Source of the DNA: Oreocharis arfaki
Taxonomy: Eukaryota; Chordata; Aves; Passeriformes; Paramythiidae
Reading direction: 5' to 3'
Length of the DNA: 64,000 nt
NCBI GenBank assembly: GCA_013398015.1
Contig: VZRR01010919.1
Coordinates: 2,156,922 to 2,220,921, forward strand
Part shown: in pieces, positions 1 through 13,365 of the stretch
Position numbering within the stretch: position 1 is the stretch's first letter
How the letters are laid out: the number at the start of each line of letters is the position of its first letter
The notes under the pieces: model-generated
The model's input: only the letters and a program-made list of their open reading frames with translations
Told to the model about the DNA's origin: nothing
Database searches by the model: none
Position numbers and translations under genes: made by a program

Positions 1-1476
1 GCTTATTCCCTGTGCTTAAAATGTCTCTTAAAATCAGTCACTCCATAAACATGTAGCATCCTAAGCTTGGAAACAATTTCAGAAAAATACACTGACAGCT
101 CTGCACATATAAGCTCATAATGACTTGACTTACATCTCTTCATGAAATTCAGTGAAATTCAGTAACACAAACTCCTAACAGCTAATGAAAAGCTTCTCAG
201 AAAAAGGCTGAAATAAAACATAATTAAATGCAAAAAGAAAATCAATTTTAAAGTCTAATTACTAGGTGTCTGTCAAAATACATTTCATCTAATTAACCGC
301 ACACATTCAAAACTTGCATCTTCTCATTGTCTGCTGTGGCACTACAACAAATTACACTATAATGCCACTGAATCACTACCCTAGAAAAACAAGTAATATG
401 TTTTATTAAGAGGAAAAGTTTGAAGAGCACATTTTTGTTAAACCAGCTGATAGCAAGTAAGCCTGCAGAGAAACTTCTGGCACATGCCCTGCATCAGAAA
501 GAGAGAACAAATGACAGTATCTCATTAAAAGAAAAGTGTAAATAGTTAATTTACAAACATTTAAGGCTACACAGTAACAGAAAATAATAATTAAATTTTC
601 TGAGGAAGGTACTCATCTGGGTAGTTTACACTAGAATTTCGATCTTTTATAACAAATGTACTGCAATTGGCATCTACTCTGAAGGCATCTCCTTTGTCCA
701 GAAGAGCTGTCAAACACAGGCTTGTTTCACAAGTGCTCTGGCGATTAAAGTTGTACTTCTGATACACAGCTAGCTACTAAATGTCTTTTTGGTTTTTCTC
801 CTCCACTGAGAGGAGAATGCTTCAATGATACACAACAGAAAAAGTTCTTTCATTTCAACAATTATGGTGCAAATACATGTTGGTCACTTAGCCATTTTAT
901 TCTGACAATCATAGAATAGCCTCCCTCAGAAACAGTGCTGAAATGCTGAAAAGTTGTATAGATGACTACTTTTTCCCTTGAGTTTTCACAGGTTTAAAAT
1001 TTAAGCTTGAAGACAAGATTCTTACCCATATGATAACTGCTAAATTTCAGGTCAGCTGTGAGTTTCAACACTTTTTAATGGAAGAGCACAAGAGAACATA
1101 ATGCTATCTCAAGGACTCCTGTCCAAGTCTGGAAAGATTTAACAGACTTCCTACTTCTGAAATAATAACATTATTTCAACATAATTATTAATACACTTAC
1201 CTCGCTGTATTTACAAGGCCAAGAGGGGCAGGAGTGCCGTTTTAAATCTTATCTTCAAATTTTATACACTTGCCTCAAGAGTGCAGTGGTTTGCTTTATG
1301 TGCCCAGGAATCCTTACTGTTGAATAGGGGTAACCACTCCCATATTTAGAACTACCAGAACACTGAAGACAGAAGACACTACCCTCACTTCATACAACTT
1401 GGCAGAACAATTTGTCTGGCTTGCAAACTGTTTAACTTGTTTAACTGCCTCCTGAACTTGAGAAGATGTTAATCAC

Positions 1477-1506
1477 GTCCTAGTGGACTTCATGTCCTAG
1501 TGGACT
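1477..1506. repeat. Short direct repeat, period 17 bp
   Basis: GTCCTAGTGGACT occurs at 1477-1489 and again at 1494-1506. It is a small local duplication with no sign of function. Confidence 0.6.
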
Positions 1507-1653
1507 GTGTTACTCGTCAGGATTCTGGAAATGGTAAGAGTTTAAAACAGAAAAAAAAAGGGAAACTGAGGCAGACCAGCAAGAGCATGGCTGTCTAGAC
1601 TGGGTGGAGCATAAAATCAGAGAAAACAGGACTCATTAGTTGCTCTGAAGATT

Positions 1654-1680
1654 AGTGAGCTCTTTGGGACAGAGCTCACT
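1654..1680. repeat. Perfect 10-bp inverted repeat (hairpin)
   Basis: AGTGAGCTCT (1654-1663) and its exact reverse complement AGAGCTCACT (1671-1680) are separated by a 7-base loop. The stem could form in DNA or RNA. Nothing nearby indicates a gene end or a microRNA precursor, since the stem is far shorter than a typical precursor. It is probably incidental. Confidence 0.6.
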
Positions 1681-2079
1681 ACGGAATACTTGCCCAAGAT
1701 TGAGTTTGGGTTTCTCTGAAACACAATAAACCATACCAGAACCTATGAATATAAATCAGGATCTTTAGCTTCTTCCCTACAATTAATATTGTCTTAACCA
1801 GACCCAAGATAGTTTTTCCAAGTTCAGTGTCTGGAAAAAAGTAGCAGCAACTATTCTCCTGTACATTCAAAAGATGACCTCAACAGGTCTCATCAGGGTT
1901 ATATTCATGTTATTAATGCCAAAATTATCACCCTTTTGCTCTTGCTGGTCTCTTACATCCTTTCCAATCACTGTATAACACTTTACATGTCTACCTAGAC
2001 TGTATCCTTAGGAAACCTGTAGATGACACTGAAGCAGAAGAAATGGCTGACATAAACAGCAGAACTTCAACTGAGAGAA

Positions 2080-2828
2080 ACCTCAGCAAACTTGAGGACT
2101 GAGCATCATGACCCTCATGAAATTCAACACAGACAAGGACAAAGTTTTACACTTTCAGCAATGTAACTGCAGTGTGGACCAGCAGTCAACAACAGGTCTC
2201 AGCACTTACAGGGGACACCAAGCTAAAGTGCATCCAGCAGCGCCCTCTTGTCATGAATGAGGCAAACGGCACCCTGAGCATCACTTACAAAGAAGGCCCG
2301 GAGAACAGGTCATTCCCATCTTACACTCTGCAGTGATGAGCACAGCATACTACAGAGACAGTTTGTGCAGCCTCACAAGAGCAGTGTGAGGTCAGGTCCA
2401 GCAAAAGACTGTCACAATGGTCAGGGGACCAGATCCTGTGACACATGAGGAGAGGTTGAGGATGATGGCCTTGTTGAGTCTGATGAATGGCAGGCTAGAG
2501 GGGCAAGCTGATGTGAAGGGGAACCACAAAGACAAGGAAGCCAGATTCTCAGTAGCGGCAGACAGCTAAGCAAGGGGAAACAGCCACAAACTGACATTCG
2601 ACAGCTTCAGGCTGAACATTAGTGAGTCAGCATTTCCCTGGAGAAATAATTCAGCTCTTGATTTTTTGTCCATGGAGGCTATGGAATCTCCAAATCCTTA
2701 GAAGTGCCCAAGACCAGAGTCCTGAGAGACCTGACCTAAGGATGGCCACAGCCCAGCTCTGCCCAGAGTTTAGGCTGGATAACCCCCGAAGTCCTTTCCA
2801 ACAGACTGTGATTTCCTGCGATTCAATA
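2080..2828 (+). mobile_element. Old CR1 LINE 3' fragment, plus strand
   Basis: The sequence follows the 3' portion of CR1 in sense orientation. Landmarks are ACCTCAGCAAACTTGAGGAC, CCTCATGAAATTCAACA near 2117, and a decayed 3' tail (GGCTGGATAACCCCCGAAGTCCTTTCCAACAG, described here only by position 2772-2803). It ends in a degraded ATTTCCTGCGATTCAA in place of the usual ATTCTATGATTC. Stops and indels fill every frame, so it encodes nothing. CR1 is a non-LTR retrotransposon that inserts with 5' truncation and keeps its 3' end, as here. The heavy divergence indicates an old insertion. The 71-codon open frame inside it (2622-2837) is incidental. Confidence 0.72.
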
Positions 2829-5800
2829 CACGCTTAGCTGAGAACCACTCTCACAGATGCCTCATTCTCAGTCCAAGTTTCTCACTCCTCGTTATCACAG
2901 TCTGTATGATCGCACTGATGTCATTTTACCTTGATCCACATCCTCCCAAAAACAAGTGAAATTGAGAAGAAGGTGGCATTAGAATGATTTGAGTACAAGC
3001 TAACCATGAATGATACGATCTTAAGAGGAAAACCAAGAGTCCTTCCCTTGGGAGACATATTTTTCCTGTAAACACCAGATCTCTCTGGTGGAAATGCAAA
3101 ACAGATTTCGTTTAATGCCACATGTTTAACTGAGTAAATGAAACAACACTAAGAATATGAGAATGTAAGAGGTTGCAACAAATAACTGAACCAGTTTTTG
3201 ACCCCTTCTTTTTTTTTTATATCAATATTGTCATCTTTCTTTGTTCGTTCTTACCTGTCTGTATTTATCAATTTGTCTCTCACTTAGTTTGCAAAGTTTC
3301 CAGGCAGAAAAACTTTCTTTGTTCCTGTTTTATTTTTGTTCCTGCTGCTTTGGGTTTGTTTTCTATACCATTCTTTTTTTAAGGTCTTGGCATCACAAAA
3401 GCTGATAAGCCTCAGAAGAAAATAAATTCAAAACCCCAAAATGAAATGCCTATGACAAAAAAAAATGCACATTTGGGTTAAAAAGGCAGGATGTAGACAA
3501 AGAAAAATCCTCAGTAAATTGGCTTGCCATTTATACAGCCTTTAGCCCTTTATTTTAGACCAAAGGCTGTTCCCTAATATTGAGAATTTATCAAGAAATA
3601 TGCTCATAGTAAGGCAGGCACATGATAAAGCTGTAGAGAGACATAAAAGCTTGTCTATTCTGCAGAAAGAGCTGTCATTAGATAAGCAAAGAAAAACAGC
3701 ACAAAGAATTATAACTTTGCTTGTACCGATTTCTTCAGAATCTTTTATAATCCATTACACTGAAAGACATTATTAAAGCTGTAGTTACATCTCCCGGTTT
3801 GAGAAACATGCTTACAGCAGGAAAAAACTTGCAAAGCAATGAAGCGACAAATAATTGGACTTATAAAAAAAGGCAGAGAATCTGAATAAAACAACCTGTA
3901 TAAATTTAATTAATTGCAAGCTAATACAAAAAAGATTGGCAGAGAAAATCTGAGTTTCCTTTCATTAAAAAAGGAGAGACTTCATAATTAGGTAAATTAC
4001 TGAGCAAGAAAATGGCTTCAACATCATACTGTCCAAATGCTTCACTACAGTACAAAAGGCATGCATTGCACCCCATTACATGGCTCATCTCTGTTACTCT
4101 AAAATTAGTTTTCGCTGTCTCGGTAAAGATCTCACTCCTTGTGTCCATTTACTTTGCTATCTGGTAGGAACAACTTTTATCACAGCAAAGAACAGAATGA
4201 AGCATTTTTAAGAGAATAAACATTCTATAAGCAGAAAAAGACCAGTAATGTTAATTGTGAGGTCAGCTGAAAAATGCAGAAGTACCTGTGGATTGTAAAG
4301 AGAAGGACAACAACAATACTGAACCCCTACCAAAAGTATTCTCTGGGACTATATTCTGAAAAGCATGTCTTAAGAAGAAAGATTTTAAAACAATCAAGAA
4401 AGTGATTAAACCTGATTTTAAATTTTAGTCTTCAAAATGAAGAAAACAAAAACTTTCCTGAGAAACAGTTTAGCAGTAGCTTCCCTTTTTGTCTGTCAAA
4501 TAATTCATTAAATGCTAACATTAAAAACAAAAAATTGACAACTGTTCTCCCCTACTGATGATGCCCCCATCTACAATGTCACCGTCAAAATGTACGTTTC
4601 TCAAGTGTCCTATCTGGTCTCCCACCTTCACAAGGTAATGACAAAGCAGGGTGACAAAGCAGCATGGCCCTTCAGAACGAGCAGAGCTCATCTGCAAACT
4701 TGCTGCTTGAACTATTCCATATAATGAAAAAAACTCCAAATAAATTAATAGCTTTATCACCAACATCACCGATTTTGCTCTATGAAGATTAAAGAACACA
4801 AAATTTCACACAATTTATTCATTCACCCACCAACTTTAGGACAATGCACAGAACTGCATGAATATCAGCAACAACTCTGAGGGTGTCAGAGGACCAACAA
4901 CAATGGAAAATAATTAACATATCATTTTAAGAATGAATTTGCATAAATCAGATTTAAGTTTTGTTCATGCATAGCTCCTGAAGTTCCCCCTGCTCCTCAT
5001 ACATAGAAAAAGTAAATTTGTCAGTGGCTCAAATAATCACTGTTTCCACCTTACTTAAACATTTATCAGGGTTTTTTTAATAATTTGAAATTCCCTCATT
5101 ATCTTCTGGTAACAACACGTAGAATAAAGCACTTACAAATCACACCGAAAATTAAGTTTTTAGATTCGAAAGATACCTAGTCTGCACTGTATCCCCTTGT
5201 AATAAAACAAAAGCAAACGAAAACATGAGGTGACTGTGAATGCATGCGCTTGACCTACACACACAGAGTTCTTCATAGCTGTCAAATGAATAATTGTATT
5301 CGGGACACGGTGATGCCAAGTAAGAAGCGTTGGCAAAAACTCAATATTCTCTTTCTTCTGTCAGGAAAGTTATGCATATTGTTCCTATCCTCTTTAAAAA
5401 AAAACCCCTAAGCTACATGCAATTTTGAGTGTGTGAATATCTCTCGTATTCTAATCATAGAATAGATTTGGTATATAAACTAAAATGGGTAATTACAAAC
5501 AGCAGAGAGGTCTCATAGGATTGCCATCCCTTATCAAGCACATTTCTGAATGGAAAGAAGCTGTCCATTTTGCAGGGAAGCTGTCAGTCGACCAACAGCC
5601 ACAAGAGATTCAGACCTTACACTTCTGGAACAGAAGAACTTGCTGACCAGCACGAGTCCTCGTGTTTCAAGAGAGAACAGCAAATCCAAAATGACAGAAT
5701 GTAGCCTCCCAGGGATTACATGAACTTGGCCAGTAGGTTCAATTATAAGTTTCTATGAAACTGGAATTGCTATTCTAGCTAAATATTTGCAAAAGTGTTA

Positions 5801-6743
5801 TGAAGTTCCTCCCAGGAAAGGAAGGTTGTTTGATTTAACAACTGTGTGTTCACAACTTTAGCACCTAATCTGCTCAGAGACAGGATATCACCCAAGCGCA
5901 TGAGGCAAAATACAAGATTATGGTAAATAAAACCAGCTGGAACTCTGTAACTTAATTAAAAGATCTTCATTTCACTCTTGAATAAACACCTTCGCCATCT
6001 TTTCTTCAAATATTGTATCCCTTGTTTATTTGTTTCATAGTAACAAATACATTTTGAAAATTCCTTATAATGTTATCCATGAAAGTCAGGCTAATGTAAG
6101 TCTCCTTAAAGTTTTAAAGAAAAAAAAAAGAAAATAATCCACATAAGAGTAATGTTATAATGTTCATGTTCCAAAGCATTTTTAAAGGAGTAAGTCAAAA
6201 CATTACTCTACAATCTGTTGCATGATAATAAGAGCAATAAATTACATGCATTACCATAAAAACATAATCCTATCACAATTGTGTTTTATAATGGAGTCCA
6301 ATTTTCTCCAAATTGAGATGCTCTGCTGACTAAATTGAAGTTTAAATCAGATGACAGATGATTTCTGATACACATGCACAATAAGAGAGAGTATGCCACC
6401 CACAAACAATTTTCATGTTTGAAACACAACAAACAGCTTGGTGAATATGAATCAAGAAACATTCTCCACAAAAAAAAATAGAAAATGTGATTAGAGAGAT
6501 GATAATGTACTATTCCTGCCAGCCGTGGATTGCCACTTTCTCAAAACTGAGGGCTGAGATAACTATATTATGCAGAACTTATTAGAAATGCTAGTAGCAG
6601 CAAGACTTCTCAACATTTTAGAAACTGAAGTACAAGATGAACAACCTACTGATCTTCCAGCACACATTTTTATGGAGAAAGATGACACTTTATGTTTTCC
6701 TTCTCTTTCCAAAATACATCATTCTGTCAGAAAACTGTGCAAG
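2829..6743. other. AT-rich non-coding stretch, no recognised gene
   Basis: This is AT-rich sequence with short homopolymers (A/T runs of 8-10) and scattered short open frames up to 98 codons. None shows a domain or a splice context I can support. The AATCATAGAATAG string near 5453 resembles the CR1 end but has no further CR1 sequence beside it. I see nothing else I can name. Confidence 0.5.
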
Positions 6744-7282
6744 TCACAGAATCACAGAATGGGTAATGCTGGAAGCAAGCACAGTGGGTCTCCTGGTCCA
6801 GCCTCCCTGCTCAAGCAGGGTCACCCCAGAGCACACGGCACAGGATTGCGTCCAGACAGTTCTTGAGTATCTCCAGTGAGGGAAACTCCACAGCCTCTCC
6901 AGACAATCTGTTCCAGTGTTCAGTCGCCCACACAGTAAAAAAGTTGTTCTTCATGTTCAGGTGGAACTTCCTGGGCATCAGTTTCTGCTCATTGCCTCTT
7001 GTCCTATTGCTCAGCTCCACTGAGCAGAGCCTGGCTCCATCCTCTGACACCCTCCTTCAGATACTGACAGACATCGATGAGGTCCCCTCTCAGTTGTCTC
7101 TTTCATTGCTGAACAGGCCCACCTCCCTCAGCCTTTCCTCATAAGAGAGATGCTCCAGTCCCTTCACCATCTTTGTTCCCCTCTGCTGGACCTGCTCCAG
7201 GAGCTGCATGTGTCTTTTTTTACTGAAGGAGCTCAGAACTGGACACAGAACTCCAGATGCAGCCTCACCAGAGCTGAGTAGT
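6744..7282 (-). mobile_element. CR1 LINE, 3' end, minus strand (well preserved)
   Basis: Read on the plus strand it opens with the reverse complement of the CR1 terminus (TCACAGAATCACAGAATGG at 6744) and runs into the 3' untranslated region and the last part of the reverse-transcriptase ORF. Landmarks, all in antisense, include GTTGTTCTTCATGTTCAGGT near 6942 and CTCCCTCAGCCTTTCCTCAT near 7122. It stops near 7282, at GCAGCCTCACCAGAGCTGAG, so it is a normal 5'-truncated copy of about 540 bp. This is one of the best-preserved CR1 copies in the window. Open frames of 79-98 codons that cross it on both strands are CR1-derived or shadows of it. A second short exon-like frame starts 200 bp downstream, but the link is only proximity. 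Confidence 0.95.
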
Positions 7283-10200
7283 GTAAGTCACCAACTAAGT
7301 AAACTTACAGCCACTTGAAAGTAGAGCTATTTTAATTAACAACAATTCACACGATATAGTAGTGACCACAAGCTGATTTCCCTGTATCTACATCTTTCAG
7401 GTGTGATGTACTTTATGACTGTCTTCCTTCACTAATTACAGAACTGCAGCTCACCTCTTGCTGCAGAGGTGATGTCAGAGGAGGAGACCCTTACTTACCA
7501 ACAGCAACGGCAGAACCTGCCCCCTGAAAGGGACTGCCTGGCAATCAAACCAGAGAGCTTTTTCCAGGGGCTGGAAAATGCTGTCCAGACCACCCCTCTT
7601 TAGCCTGTGGATGGCATCCTCTCTCTCAAATTTTGAGGAATGATTGTAAGAAGGCTTTAACCAGCAAAACTTTCATACCCAAAACATAATCTTTTGACAA
7701 AACTACAATTTGCCATGCTAGGCAAAATTCTACAGATGAGGTTTTGTAATGAGCTATGAAGAACTATGAAAAAAATCTGTAATGATTTCTAAATGAAACT
7801 GAAACACCTTTCATCACCCAAAGTGAATGACCTCATTTTATAAGTACTACCTACCATAGTTTTAGCTCCACATACATACATTCTCACAGGTAAGCTAACC
7901 AACCCCTGTTAAAACAGAATAAACACATTTATAAAATACTGAAAAACCTTTTAAGGATAGGAATATTGTTCTATATATGCCAAGTAGGAACACCAACCAA
8001 AAAAACTAACAACACAAAAATCCTGACATTCTAATCTTAGGTCACATTTAATAATACAAAATATTAGAAAAATGTTTTTGAGTCAGATATTCTAGTCAAG
8101 TTATCTTTTTAAAATATCAGTTTCATACGGAAAGGAAATTTTCAATTTTAACAAGGTTTTATATGTAGGCTGTTCATGGCGGAATGGGACCTTTCATCTC
8201 CATTCTTTGCAAAAATATTTCTTTTTGCATACCATGTATTATATTTACATGGAAATCAAATTGGAATGCTTGAGTAATGGTCAATAATTAATTTTTCTTT
8301 TTCAGCTTTCTAGCTTTTAAAGCATTCCATAAACTGGTACAGCCATGAGGGTGGGTCTTCAGCAAAGTCCTCTCTCACATTAAGACTGAATGGCCCAAAA
8401 GTCTGCTTTTGTTCTTCAAGTCCTGTTTTATCCTGCACACAGCCTGGGAACCACACAGAGATAAAAATTACGGAGAGCGGGTGGTCAGAAGCTTTAATTC
8501 ACAGCCCTGCAGAGAATGCTATAGATGCCAGTCCTCCTGGGACCAAATGACAAATGGAGTATCACTGAGGCACATCCTCCAGCAACAGGGTAGTACGGAC
8601 GTTTCCTCTGTCTTTGTACTCTTTGGAGGCAGCTGCTCTAACCCTGTGCATTGGAAGAGCAGAAATTTCAGTTTCCTGGGTCGGAATATTAATTACACTA
8701 AAAAAGTATTATGCCCATTATGTGATTGTACTCAACACTTTCACCTTCAGCCATCTTAAATAAAAGTACCTCACTAACCCTTACAGAAACCCTACGAAAT
8801 AACTACTTGTTACTGCAAGAAACTAAATATCTACCACACACCTCTGTGCAGTCAAATGAACTGAATAAAGGTAGTATGGCAGATGTAATTCAATTCCAGG
8901 TGTGTTAACTCACCCTAAAATCTAATCTTTCGGGAAGACATATCTTACAAGCTGGAAGATACTTCTATAATCAAGAACTTTTGTATTGTTACACAAATGA
9001 AGCCAACACACAGGCTCTATACACAATGTACTTCAAAATTCAGAACTGCTGTAAAGGATGAAGAAAACATGACTTTTTAAGAAAATAATAAAATCAGAGG
9101 ATCTAAATCAGTAACACACCAGTATTCATAACGTCTCCTACTTTCATTTCCTTGGTAAGAATTTAAAATCTGTCCGCTCTTGCTGGTTGAGCAACAGAAG
9201 CTATGCACATGGGGAGAATATGCCTACAATGCTACCAAGAAAACCAGCTACTTTGACAAAGTACCCAAATAAACCATTAATGGAGACTCACTTATTTCAT
9301 ATGCACATTATGATTCAGGGGAATGAAGTCAAGCAACACCTTACTGTTGCTTGTTAAAATAGATAATTTCTTGGGCAGAGTAAGTTTTTGATTCCTTGTT
9401 CTTGTTTCCAATTTCCTATCCAACAACTTGACAAAACTTAATATTGATTCTACATTGATGAAAATCTTTGACAGCTAGATAAAACACTAGACATTAAAAG
9501 TTACATGCCAAAACTAGCCTTTTGCTACCTACTTTATCCCATTTTCTTCCTCCAAGTCCTCATTTTCTTCAAATATCAGGTCACAGATTTTTACATATCT
9601 TAACTGCAACTAAAGCAATTAATTAGCTATGTGACACCATAAATCTTGAAACGGAATTTGTCATAGCATTACGTGTGTTCCATTTAAAACATACATACTT
9701 GCCCACGTGTTTGAAAGAGCCACTGTATCCCAGTTTGCCATGACTTTTTCATCAGATGCCAGAAGCAGAAACCCCTTTCCTGGTAGCATTCCTGCACACC
9801 TATCAGCCATACCTTAAGTACCCTTCAGTGCAGCTGTCCTACTTTAAAGGTACGTCATCGATTCCCCAGAAGAAATTAGCAAGAGGAACAAATGGTCAAA
9901 TATTTTGAAGCCCTTCACAATTCATTCACAGCGTCCTAACCATCCTGAAACCAGACCATAGATGTTCTATGTCCTGATTTTTTAAAACTCATTTTTCTTC
10001 AAAGCTTTTGTGTTACAAGAACACAAACCAGAAGGCAGTAATAATTCCTGCCCTAAGCCCGGATCAGAAGTTCACTCAACCAACAACCTTTGGCAAACTT
10101 TACTGAGGTTTGAATTGTGCCAGCAATGTTGCCAGCACAGCCAGTACAACTCTGGCATGTTCCACTGTGCTATGCCCTCATTTCTTAATAGCAAAGATTT

Positions 10201-12112
10201 GTACAGTGTCCTTTGAGTTTAAGAAACAAGCAAACACGTGTACTCCATTTCTGTACTGGGGGAGGAGGGGGTGTGAATGTGTGTAACACATAGTGTAGAT
10301 AAAAGTTGCTGAGTTTAGAGGCATGACAGCAACAGTAAACTCAAAATTTTCTCTCATAAATTTTCATTACCGACCAAGCTGTTTCCTAATATTTGAGAAA
10401 TAGGTAATATTTATCAGGCACGTTTTGTTTAAGCTCTTAAGCAACGCATTATTTTCACTGGCTGGTATACTCTCTTGGAAAAGAATACCTAACAGCCTTT
10501 TAAAACATAGATTATCTCGAAGATGTTTATCTTGGCAACACTCACGCAAGCAGGTTTTAAGTTACTCTGAAGAGTATGACTATAAAAAGTTAAAATTCTA
10601 TCACAAAAGCATTGTTCAATGACTAAAATATTTATTTTCCTATAAATGCTTTTCCCTCTAGAGGCTAAAAACTGTTTTATTAGTCAGTGAAATCAAAATA
10701 CAGTCCTATATACTAAGATAATTTATTGTGTCTTCTCAATACCTTACCTACAAATGAAATAGAACTGTTACAGATTGGCAACTGAATTAATTTCCTTCAG
10801 TGAAAAAACTAAAAAAATTTGAGCCAGAGAATCAATATTGAAAGTGATAGCATTGCTGTAAACATTTATACTGTTGCTATTTTCCTTTTGTGAATGTATA
10901 TAGCTTCTCATTATAATACTAATATCAGTGAGGCCATACACTAACTTCATTACCTTCAAAACACCTGGATAATTTAGCTCTAGTTTTCAGTGTAAAGTTA
11001 GGAGATTGCATATATCAAGGCTTACTGTGATTTGTTTTCATCATTGTAATCTTAAATGAGTTGAATGGCCCTCCAAATAAAACACAACCAAGCTTAACAT
11101 TGAAAAAGCAGCCAAACATTTATTTTAGTTAATCTACAAGCACACCAGTATTCAGTCTCCCATAAATTTTAGAAACATTATAATTTATTCTTGAAGAAGT
11201 CATAAATAGTATCCTTATCAGAACAGCCATTTATAACACTCAGAAGGCCTTAATATTTTATGGAAACAGACACACACAAAAGGAAGATGGAACAGGAATT
11301 TACTTCCATACAATAACAACTATACTAAATTTCAGGTGTTCCTAGGAAGCCAAGTGATTAGTAAGGCGTGCTTTGGAAATTGAACTGATGTGAGAAATTC
11401 TACTTGAAAATTGAAGAGTTTTGAATATACTTCTCCAAATTCACTTATAGACACATATAGAATGTGCCTCATGGTAACTAATATTCAATTTACACTGGAA
11501 TGTCTTTAAAAGACAAACCACTTTGTTTTTTGAAAGAAGCATCTCAGTACTAGATCTTTTGCAGCAACTCTGCCAAGTGAAATTTTCCATCTAAGATGGA
11601 AATTGATACATAGGTGGCTTGATACACAGATAAAAACAAAATCCGAATCGTAACTATCTTGAAAAAGACATGTTTGAACTTTATGCCAAAGGCTATCTGG
11701 ATTTGCATATGAAATTATCATTATTTTAGGATGGCAATCTTCGTAATCATAGTTTCTGCAGAAGAATTCATAGGTATTTAATATTCTCACAGGAAAAACT
11801 CGTTTCTTTTTCATGTATAATGACCCTCTGGGTGCAATTTAGAAAAATCAAACATTCTTCAAATATACCACTTTCTACAGTACACAAATTCATCACTTCC
11901 ACTATTAAAAAAATTACACGATGTAACATTCTTCCAGCTTATTTTGCATTGTTTTGCCCCTAAAACATCTTTAGATATGTTTCCTGAAACAGACTTCAGC
12001 CTTCTCTTTGTATCAATATCTTCTGTATCATCACTCCTGTTGTCAAAAAGTCTGTCACTTGAATCTTTTATTTTAAAAGGGCACGTAATATCCAGGTTTT
12101 TCCTTACAGAAT
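7283..12112. other. AT-rich non-coding stretch with one weak exon candidate
   Basis: No repeat family is recognised. The only exon-like signal is a minus-strand open frame (7499-7672) ending at a good donor, listed separately. A plus-strand open frame of 116 codons at 8409-8759 has no recognisable domain, and no acceptor or donor that I would trust. The rest is ordinary AT-rich DNA. Confidence 0.5.
7499..7672 (-). CDS. Candidate exon-like open frame, minus strand, unrecognised
   Basis: On the minus strand 58 codons stay open down to a strong splice donor (TTG then GTAAGTAAGG, intron starting at 7498). The frame reads with a mixed, protein-like composition, for example EDAIHRLKRGGLDSIFQPLE. 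I do not recognise the family. No convincing polypyrimidine tract and acceptor were found upstream. An overlapping ATG-initiated frame of 16 codons meets it with a one-base shift. It could be a chance frame, a decayed transposon ORF or a real exon. Only conservation or transcripts would decide. Confidence 0.13.
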
Positions 12113-12230
12113 AGAATCATAGCATATGCTGAGTTGGAAGGGACTTATCAGGATCATCAACTCCAACTCCCAGCCCTGCACAGGACACCTCAAGAATTAC
12201 ACCACGCGCCTGAGGGCGTTATCAAGATCA
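12113..12230 (-). mobile_element. CR1 LINE 3' tail, minus strand
   Basis: AGAATCATAGCATATGCTGA at 12115 is followed by GAGTTGGAAGGGACTTATC, then CCAACTCCCAGCCCTGCACA and GGACACCTCAAGAATTACAC. This is the antisense terminal 120 bp of a CR1 subfamily. The same subfamily end is present at 43.05 kb and, in the opposite orientation, at 32.55 kb. It is very short and 5'-truncated. Confidence 0.9.
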
Positions 12231-13365
12231 ACTAGTTAGAGCAAAAGCAAAATTTTGAATCCTGTCTTTAAGAGGCATTCATAAATTCTTCAAAAAGCAG
12301 AAAATTTAAGAATGTAAGTTTCCTAATCTGAAAAGAAACAGCCTCAATTTTGAGTGATTTTTGCTCTTTGGATAGACTCACAAATATGTTTTTTCAATCC
12401 ATACTTAATGTTCACCTCAGGAACTAGACAGCCAGTAATTAACAGCCCACACTTCCAATTTACAACTTCAGTCATTCCCTTGGAATTATTACTTGATGCA
12501 ACATTTACTAATATTAATCTATTCTATTTGAATTAGACAGATACTACGACTGAACTTGCATCAATTTGAATTACATGTGTTACGGAAGGTTAAAAATCAC
12601 TACTGAAAAGCACATTCCTACTTCCTTAAGCTTTAAAAGAGCTTCCAGATTTGCAATGTTGTAAATACAACCTTCATTACATGAGGATATATAGAAAATA
12701 CGCAAATACAATTTATCAAGTACCAGAAATTCAAATAGCACATTTTTACAGAATCTGAAAATGGCAGACACTGCCAGTTGCAGGACCTTCAAAAGAAAAC
12801 AAAATCCATTATTGGGATGCAGGCTCACTTCTTCCCCCTATTTTTGTTGATGAAAATAACTGATTAACTTGCAGAATGTATGCTCTGATCCAGTTGCTAT
12901 TAATTAAGCATATTTTCACAAGGACTTCTATCAAAACTTTTGGCACAATAGTGTAGAGATTTTCAAAAAATGAAATATCTGAAAAAAAATTGCAAGTCAC
13001 TGCCCTAAACAAATATTGTGTTCATTATAAACTTCATATATCAGTTCATCATATCCAACTTTTCTCTTTATTTAAAAACTATCACCCTTAAATTTAGAAG
13101 GCTATAAAATTTTCACTGAAACGTACCATTTTTCATTTCACAACATTCAAAAAACATTTTTCCTGATTTAATTTTTTGTAGCTTTATTTGCTTCTCATTT
13201 TTCTTCCATAGAACATCCAGACAGGTATGCAAATCAGTCAGCTGTCCATAGCTGTTCTTAAAGAGATGACCAAGTCTATTCTTAGAATTTTAAAGCTTCT
13301 GGTGAGAAAGCATCTAGCTTAGAAATACTAATAAAACTTACAAATGCTATGTGGGTTTCATGTAG

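Larger units (their letters stand above)
1..2079. other. AT-rich non-coding stretch, no recognised gene
   Basis: No recognisable repeat family or conserved coding frame is visible. Two good minus-strand splice-donor matches occur, with the intron starting at about 1026 and about 1200 and reading down in coordinate (GTAAGA and GTAAGTG). No open frame of useful length or convincing acceptor accompanies them. A short direct repeat (13 bp, period 17, 1477-1506) and a perfect 10-bp hairpin (1654-1680) are present. The CR1 copy that follows may begin a little before 2080 in a more diverged form. Confidence 0.5.

Noticed and set aside
905..925. AATCATAGAATAG near 909 and again near 5453, like the CR1 terminus
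   Set aside because: No adjoining CR1 sequence (no GGTTGGAAGGGAC-type block), so probably chance.
6570..7144. Several open frames of 79-98 codons
   Set aside because: Mostly contained in the minus-strand CR1 element. Any coding likeness is to a decayed CR1 3' end and not to a host gene.
8409..8759. 116-codon plus-strand frame
   Set aside because: No domain recognised; codon composition is like the surrounding DNA.
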